The notes beneath the pieces are model-generated. The model ran no database searches. It was not told the origin of the DNA and saw only the letters and a program-made list of their open reading frames with translations. Of a DNA stretch of 37,983 nucleotides, positions 33,176 through 37,983 are shown in pieces (position 1 is the first letter of the stretch; the number at the start of each line of letters is the position of its first letter). The translations under genes and the position numbers were made by a program. The stretch comes from Pseudonocardiaceae bacterium (GTDB taxonomy: Bacteria > Actinomycetota > Actinomycetes > Mycobacteriales > Pseudonocardiaceae). The DNA lies in the NCBI GenBank assembly GCA_009379845.1, contig WHSZ01000059.1:1-37983 (forward strand). Direction: 5' to 3'.

Positions 33176-34519
33176 CCGGGCGAACAACCGGATGCCACGA
33201 TCGGCGGTCACGTCCAGTGTGGTGCGCGGCGAGAACCGGTAGCTGATCATCGCGAAGCCGGCAAGCACCAGCGCTACCCACGGAACCGGTCCGGAGGTGA
33301 GCACCGCCGGCACGCCGGCCTCGCTCGGCGGCCCGAACCCGTTCGCGGCAAGCCCCAGCAGGCCGCCCGCGGTCAGCAGCCCGCCGGCAACCAGCTGCGC
33401 CAACGCCGGCAGCGCTCGCGGCACGCCGGCCGACGCCTCGAATCGGCCGAACAACCGCAGCAGACCGGCCAGCGTCACCGCGAGCAGGCCCAGCCACACC
33501 GGCGCGACCGCGAACCACGGCACCGAGCCCGGCTCCGGCGTCGCGTAGCCAAACCCGAGGACCGCGATCCCGGTCACCGCGACCAGTGCCGGCATGTGCC
33601 AGAGGTACACGGTCATGCAGCGGGTGCCGAGCCAGCGCAGCGCGCCGGCGACGGGCCGCTTCGCGGCGAGCCGAAGCAACGCAGGGCGCAACCACAGCAG
33701 CAAGCCCAGCTGTCCACACGCGACGGCCAGCAGGCAGGCCGACGGCGGGCTCATGTTCGACACCGGCGCGCCCGGCATCCCCACCATGCTCGCCGGATAC
33801 GGCCCGGCCAGTACCAGCAGCGCCGTCACCCCGAAACCGGCGACAGCCAAGCAGGCGCCGCGCAGCCGGCTCGCCGCGCTCAGCGCGCCGTCGACGTAGT
33901 GGAAGCCGAGTTGGTGCACCGCGAACCAGACGAACACGGCATTCAGGTACCCGACCAGCGGGACACCGTCGAACCGGAGCCAATCCACCCCGAGCGCGGC
34001 GATCGTCAGCACCGCGAGCGCACCGAGCCCGAACCGCTCGTGCGTCCGCACCGCGATCGGAGTGATCAGCACCGTACCCAGATACACCACCAGGAACCAC
34101 AGCAGTTGCGCGACGATCCCGCCCGCGATGTCCAACGGTTGCGCCGGAACCCCGAGGTCGGCGAGCAGGTGGGGTAGCGGCACCCATACCGCGGCCAGCG
34201 CCAGGACCGGTACCAGTAGCCGGTGCAACCGGTTGCCGAGCCAGTCGCGCGTGCTGCCGCCGCGGCTTCGGTGCGCCCGGAAGGAGATCAGGTTCGCGGC
34301 TCCGCCCGCGAAGAACACCATCGGCATCACCTGGCTGACCCAGGTCAGCAACCACCAGCCCGGTGTCGTCAGCGCGTTTCCGGTGCTCAACTGTCCATTG
34401 TGGAATGAAAGTACCGGCATCAGCCAGTGCTGCGCCACCACGAGCAGAATCGCACCGGCACGAACCAGATCCAGGAACGGATCTCGCGGCCGCCTGGTTT
34501 TCGCCTGTGTACTTGGCAT
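33158..34519 (-). CDS. Acyltransferase-3 family membrane protein
   Basis: A 453-residue integral membrane acyltransferase with about ten hydrophobic helices. The N-terminal FLDLVRAGAILLVVAQHW carries the Arg and His expected in the catalytic region of the family, and MPMVFFAGGAANLISF follows. Members transfer acyl groups onto sugars, lipids or antibiotics at the membrane; the acceptor here is unknown. ATG 34519 is the start; no strong ribosome site is visible. It overlaps the amidohydrolase gene tail-to-tail by 18 bp. It lies in the stretch separating smpB from ssrA. Confidence 0.85.
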   Translation of the reverse strand: MPSTQAKTRRPRDPFLDLVRAGAILLVVAQHWLMPVLSFHNGQLSTGNALTTPGWWLLTWVSQVMPMVFFAGGAANLISFRAHRSRGGSTRDWLGNRLHRLLVPVLALAAVWVPLPHLLADLGVPAQPLDIAGGIVAQLLWFLVVYLGTVLITPIAVRTHERFGLGALAVLTIAALGVDWLRFDGVPLVGYLNAVFVWFAVHQLGFHYVDGALSAASRLRGACLAVAGFGVTALLVLAGPYPASMVGMPGAPVSNMSPPSACLLAVACGQLGLLLWLRPALLRLAAKRPVAGALRWLGTRCMTVYLWHMPALVAVTGIAVLGFGYATPEPGSVPWFAVAPVWLGLLAVTLAGLLRLFGRFEASAGVPRALPALAQLVAGGLLTAGGLLGLAANGFGPPSEAGVPAVLTSGPVPWVALVLAGFAMISYRFSPRTTLDVTADRGIRLFARLLPRG

Positions 34520-34683
34520 GCTGGACGTCCCAAGGTTTCGTGGAATTCACGGACATCCAGAAGTCTTGTGGGCCAACGGCTCTGGCACAGTCCTGCTGAC
34601 CGGCCTCTTGGTGCTGGCGCCACCCCATCGTCGTCGGTGGGGTATTCCCTACCGGCCCACTCCCGCTCCTGGCCATGCGGAAA

Positions 34684-34709
34684 ACCGCAATATGGATGCA
34701 TATTGCGGT
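34684..34709. repeat. 26-bp perfect dyad, family copy 3 (ACCGCAATATG arms)
   Basis: ACCGCAATATG (34684-34694), loop GATG, CATATTGCGGT (34699-34709): a perfect 11-bp inverted repeat. It lies 17 bp downstream of the response-regulator stop on the reverse strand. Compared with the copy at 5193 one arm base pair is changed on both sides (C-G to G-C), which keeps pairing. Confidence 0.8.
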
Positions 34710-34725
34710 AGGTGACGCGTTGGGG

Positions 34726-35370
34726 TCAGGAGTGATCGAGGTAGGTGAGCACCGCGCGCACCCTGCGGTGCTCCTCGGTGCTCGGCTCGAGCGCGAGCTT
34801 GCTGAAGATGTTGCCGATGTGCTTTTCCACGGCGCCGTCGGAGATCACCAGGGACCGCGAGATCGCGGTGTTGGTCAGGCCCTGTGCCATCAAACCGAGC
34901 ACTTCGCGTTCCCGCTCGGTGAGCGATGCCAGTGGGTCGTGGCGCCCGCGTGCCATCAGTTGTCCGATCACGTCCGGGTCGATACAGGTGCCACCTTTGG
35001 CAACCCTGTGCACCGCGTCGAGGAACTCGCCGACATCCGCGACGCGCTCCTTGAGCAGGTAGCCGACGCCCTTGGCGCCGCCGGAGAGCAGCTCGACGGC
35101 GTAGCGCTCCTCGACGTACTGGGAGAGCACCAGTACCGGAAGCTGTGGCAGCTGCTGGCGTGCCTCCAGCGCGGCGCGCAATCCCTCATCGGTGAATGTG
35201 GGAGGCATCCGGACGTCGACGATGGCCAGATCGGGTTGATGCTCGACCACAGCCGCGAGCAGCCCCGCGCCGTCCTCGACGGCGGCCACGGTCTCGATGC
35301 CCTCATCCGCGAGCAACCGCTGGACGCCGGCCCTGAGCAGCACCGCGTCCTCCGCCATCACCACGCGCAT
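34726..35370 (-). CDS. NarL/LuxR-family response regulator
   Basis: A 214-residue two-component response regulator. The receiver domain has D52 (IVDVRMPP) as phosphoacceptor and K107 as the conserved switch Lys. The output domain is a LuxR-type HTH (about 150-192, LTEREREVLGLMAQGLTNTAISRSL). ATG 35370 follows GAGGAG by 5 nt. It lies 12 bp after the histidine kinase stop as the last gene of a sensor-kinase-regulator operon. The regulon is unknown; cell-envelope stress systems have this layout. Confidence 0.93.
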   Translation of the reverse strand: MRVVMAEDAVLLRAGVQRLLADEGIETVAAVEDGAGLLAAVVEHQPDLAIVDVRMPPTFTDEGLRAALEARQQLPQLPVLVLSQYVEERYAVELLSGGAKGVGYLLKERVADVGEFLDAVHRVAKGGTCIDPDVIGQLMARGRHDPLASLTEREREVLGLMAQGLTNTAISRSLVISDGAVEKHIGNIFSKLALEPSTEEHRRVRAVLTYLDHS

Positions 35371-35382
35371 GCGGGCTCCTCA

Positions 35383-36516
35383 TCACCAAGTGCACGGCAG
35401 ATCCGCGCGAATCACGGTCGGGCCCGCTTTCGGGCTCACCACGGTCACTACGCCGTCTATAGTGGCAGCTCGATCGGCGAGCCCGGAAAGGCCTCCGCCC
35501 GGTCGCAGCTCCGCGCCGCCCTGACCGTTGTCGCTGACCTCCACGACCACCTTGTCGTCCTCGCGCCATACCCGGATCTGCGCCACGGTCGCGTTCGCGT
35601 GCTTGGCGATGTTGGTCAGTGCTTCGCCGACGATGAAGTACGCGGTGCTCTCCACCGCGGCCGGTGGGCGAGGGTCGGTATCCACGCTGACGTCCACCGG
35701 GATCGGGGACTTGGCGGCAAGTGAGGACAGCGCCGGATCGAGGCCGCGATCGCCAAGGACCGCCGGGTAGATTCCGCGGGCCAGGTCGCGCAACTCCGAG
35801 ACGGCGAGCTTGGCGTCCGCATGCGCCTCGTCGATCAGCCCACGCACTGCCTCGGGGTCGGCGTCCAGTTTGGACTTCGCGCGACCGAGGCTGATCGCGA
35901 GCGAGACCAGCCGCTGCTGCGCTCCGTCGTGCAGGTCCCGCTCGATCCGCCTGCGCTCCGCCTCCGCGGCATCCACGCCACGCGCACGGGAAGCCTGCAG
36001 GTGATGCGCCTTCGCGGCCAATCGTGCGGTCTCGTTCGGGCCGAGAATGCTCGCGGCGAGCTGGCCGTGCAGCCACGCGACGCGGGGAAGTACCCAGATC
36101 GCCATCGGTAGCAGCACGATCCCGGACAGCGCGAGTCCGAACTCGATTACCGACAGCGGCAGCGCCAGCGCGAGGTAGCCGACGTCCCGCCAGGTACGGG
36201 CATCGGTGAGCAGCGTTCGCCACTGGCGCAGCCGACCGGCGTCCGACTGGCGCGCGCGAGCCGGAATCGGGATCCCGGTGCCGAGCGTCGCGTTCGCCCA
36301 GGCGCGATGTACGTTGCCCAAGCCGCGCGCCAGCACGACGCTGAGAATCAGCACCGGTATACCGACCCAGATGATCACGGTGCCGACGCCGATCAGCAGC
36401 GTGCACAACACCATCACGAAGGCGACCAGGCTGAGCGGGAACTGCGTGAGCAGGAAGGCGAGCGCCAGGTCCGCGCGTGGTAGCGGGCGGGAGGCGCCTG
36501 GTTGCTCGCTGGCCAT
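35383..36516 (-). CDS. Sensor histidine kinase (NarL-type, HisKA_3) with sensor membrane domain
   Basis: A ~377-residue kinase. An N-terminal PF13796-like membrane sensor domain (helices at about 20-62 and 112-145) leads to the HisKA_3 dimerisation helix with phosphoacceptor H196 in RIERDLHDGAQQRLVSLA, and a GHKL ATPase domain (N-box EALTNIAKHA, G-box DNGQGGAELRPGGGLSGLADRA). ATG 36516 has AGAGGA about 9 nt upstream; the alternative GTG 36615 overlaps the stop of the preceding gene and would add 33 residues, allowing coupled translation. Partner of the response regulator just downstream. Confidence 0.92.
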   Translation of the reverse strand: MASEQPGASRPLPRADLALAFLLTQFPLSLVAFVMVLCTLLIGVGTVIIWVGIPVLILSVVLARGLGNVHRAWANATLGTGIPIPARARQSDAGRLRQWRTLLTDARTWRDVGYLALALPLSVIEFGLALSGIVLLPMAIWVLPRVAWLHGQLAASILGPNETARLAAKAHHLQASRARGVDAAEAERRRIERDLHDGAQQRLVSLAISLGRAKSKLDADPEAVRGLIDEAHADAKLAVSELRDLARGIYPAVLGDRGLDPALSSLAAKSPIPVDVSVDTDPRPPAAVESTAYFIVGEALTNIAKHANATVAQIRVWREDDKVVVEVSDNGQGGAELRPGGGLSGLADRAATIDGVVTVVSPKAGPTVIRADLPCTW

Positions 36517-36611
36517 CTGGCGGGTTCCTCTCGTGGTATCCACGGTGTGCGCTGACTGCTGGTCGATCAGCGACTCCGACGTCGGGTCGAACGAGGGAGT
36601 GGTCACGTCGT

Positions 36612-37340
36612 TCACCTGTTCCCCAGTGTCGCGTCGACGTCGCCCTGGCCACGGCTCGGCGTGCCGTCGGATCCGGATTGCGCGTCCAGCCGCCGGATGG
36701 TGGCGCGGCCCGGACCGAGCAGCGAGCGGGCGAACCGGCCGTGTGCCGCGCCGGCCGCCTTGGTTACCACGATCGCCACGACCAGCAGCAGCAAGCCCAG
36801 TGCCGCCCACGGCAGCGCTTCCAGGGTGGAATCCACGATCACCCAGGGACGGTCCCAGTCCGGCCACCGCCAGCTCCCGGTCGGGAGGAAACGGAAGTAG
36901 ACGGGCAGGAACAGCAGCCCGAGGCTGGCCGACCACAGCGCCACCATTAGCGCGAACTCGATGATTCCGAACGGCAGGAGCAACAGGAAATACCCCAGGT
37001 CACGCCAGGTCGCGGGGTCGGAAAGCCGGGTACGCCAGTACGCCTTGAATCCGCTCGGCAACGGCCGGTAGGGGGAGGCGATGTACACGCCGAGCGCGCG
37101 GCGTATCCAGCTCCGCTCGAGGATGGCACCGCCACGGCAGAGCACCGCGGCGAGCATCAGTATCGGGACGCCGACCCAGATGACGGCGGTGCCGATGCCG
37201 ACCATGGTCAGCGTGACAAGCAGGATCGACCAGAAGATCCCGCTCGCCAGGTTGACAAGCAGATACAAGGCGGCGCCCGGAACGGGGGGAGAAGGGCGAG
37301 TGCCGTCGTACTCGCTGGCCACCCCCGATGACGAAGTCAT
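36612..37340 (-). CDS. Stand-alone sensor-domain membrane protein
   Basis: A 242-residue protein that repeats the membrane sensor module of the adjacent kinase without any kinase part. The hydrophobic pattern and signature segments (IGTAVIWVGVPILMLAAVLCRG, TWRDLGYFLLLLPFGIIEFAL) align with those of the kinase N-terminus, so it is a paralogue of the sensor domain. About four to six transmembrane helices; the C-terminal ~30 residues are polar. GAGGGG lies 6-7 nt before ATG 37340. First gene of the three-gene operon; its TGA overlaps a GTG in the kinase frame. It may modulate ligand sensing by the kinase. Confidence 0.88.
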   Translation of the reverse strand: MTSSSGVASEYDGTRPSPPVPGAALYLLVNLASGIFWSILLVTLTMVGIGTAVIWVGVPILMLAAVLCRGGAILERSWIRRALGVYIASPYRPLPSGFKAYWRTRLSDPATWRDLGYFLLLLPFGIIEFALMVALWSASLGLLFLPVYFRFLPTGSWRWPDWDRPWVIVDSTLEALPWAALGLLLLVVAIVVTKAAGAAHGRFARSLLGPGRATIRRLDAQSGSDGTPSRGQGDVDATLGNR

Positions 37341-37537
37341 GGCTTACCCCTCGATTACTCGATAGTCGTGCGATTGATGCTTCCAGCATTACGCGTCGAC
37401 CGCCTGCCATCCATGGGGCGCACCGGCTTCCTGGTGGTAGGGCCAGCCCCACCCCGTGCCGCGGCAAGTTCGCGGATCGCTGAAATTGATCGACATCTGA
37501 TCGGCCGAGCGGGAATGATCTGGGGCCCGTGAGGCGT

Positions 37538-37543
37538 TATCCT
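37538..37543 (+). promoter_or_regulatory. Possible ssrA -10 element
   Basis: TATCCT lies 19 bp before the mature tmRNA 5' end. A weak TGATCT 16 bp upstream (37516-37521) could be the -35. Confidence 0.4.
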
Positions 37544-37562
37544 GTGCGAACAACCCGAGCAA

Positions 37563-37932
37563 GGGGGTGAACGGTTTCGACTCTGGACGTTGAGTCAGGA
37601 GAAGCGTGCAGGTGCAGGCGTACGACCACCTCAAGCGTCGTCGCACTAAATATAAGCGCCAAGACAAATAGTCAGCGCAACTTCGCCCTCGCTGCCTGAG
37701 CGAGCGTGAAGTTTGTCGGCCCGGGAGCGCCTCCGACCCGGTAGCCGGCATCATCTAGGAGGCTCAACCGTCGAGGTTGGCCGCGGGCCTCGACGGGACA
37801 CTTACAGCGGCTGGGCCCGTCACACCGGCTAGTTCGCGTGACCGGTGGGGCCGAGCAGAGACACAGCGAACTGCGCACGGAGAAGTCCTGGCAAGGCGGC
37901 AGAGGACCCGGGTTCGATTCCCGGCACCTCCA
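37563..37932 (+). ncRNA. ssrA: Transfer-messenger RNA (tmRNA)
   Basis: A 370-nt tmRNA with its tRNA-like and mRNA-like parts intact. The 5' GGGGGTG (37563-37569) pairs with CACCTCC (37925-37931), including the G3-U70 wobble that AlaRS recognises. The conserved GAACGGTTTCGACT follows the 5' arm and a CCCGGGTTCGATTCCCGG T-arm precedes the 3' end. The tag frame starts at GCC 37658 and ends at TGA 37697-37699, encoding AKTNSQRNFALAA, which ends in the ALAA protease signal. A full CCA is not encoded (ACCT follows). Trans-translation with SmpB frees stalled ribosomes and tags the product for proteolysis. About 50 bases remain after it and no terminator is seen. Confidence 0.97.
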
Positions 37933-37983
37933 CCTTAGAGGTACTACTAGAACAAGTGCCTGATTGAATGCCCTGGAGTAGGA

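Noticed and set aside
34389..34401. CTGTCCATTGTGG inside the acyltransferase gene, resembling the padR-region motif
   Set aside because: It lies within coding sequence far from padR and is most likely chance.

Overview
The window is high-GC actinobacterial chromosome, most likely from Pseudonocardiaceae (Amycolatopsis-like). This placement is an inference. It rests on the GC bias, many GTG starts, -10 elements sitting 6-8 nt before start codons, a GlnR box at glnA, whiB7, and gene order. Three blocks that I recall as separate loci in Mycobacterium tuberculosis are joined here: a nitrogen block (glnE, glnA, RDD protein, DUF4191 protein); a block from uvrD2 and whiB7 through the ABC1 kinase, ThiF-like protein, DUF2342 protein and PDZ/Lon-like protease to the UPF0182 membrane protein; and a division/ribosome-rescue block (prfB, ftsE, ftsX, smpB, ssrA).

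Layout: 1-5.2 kb holds the 3' part of glnE, a hotdog thioesterase, and a flavin monooxygenase-tetR pair with a clear palindromic operator. 5.3-10.5 kb holds glnA (reverse strand, GlnR box upstream), an RDD membrane protein, a WYL regulator divergent from an epoxide hydrolase, and a DUF4191 protein. 10.6-13.8 kb holds uvrD2, then the whiB7 antibiotic-stress regulator behind a long leader with a 78-codon upstream ORF, competing hairpins and an intrinsic terminator, then a 52-aa ORF. 13.9-25.8 kb is mostly conserved housekeeping of uncertain function: methyltransferase plus a 57-aa double-CxxC protein, AbiEi-like protein, ABC1 kinase, ThiF/TOMM-like protein, YgjP-like metallopeptidase, DUF2342 protein, Lon-like protease, PPA1309 protein and UPF0182 protein.

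25.85-28.2 kb is the plastic part. Two identical initiator tRNA genes each head a GC-rich repeat module, and a third partial module follows. Between them lie a 5'-truncated MFS transporter and a small VOC protein. From 28.2 kb come a PadR regulator, prfB, ftsE-ftsX and smpB. Between smpB and its partner RNA ssrA (tmRNA, at the right edge) lie an amidohydrolase, an acyltransferase-3 membrane protein and a sensor/histidine kinase/response regulator operon.

The most interesting regulatory structures are the whiB7 leader, the duplicated tRNA-fMet modules, and a family of 26-bp dyads (core CAATATG-GATG-CATATTG) placed just downstream of genes, two of which differ by a compensatory base-pair change. 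I saw no CRISPR array, IS element, integrase or complete biosynthetic cluster.
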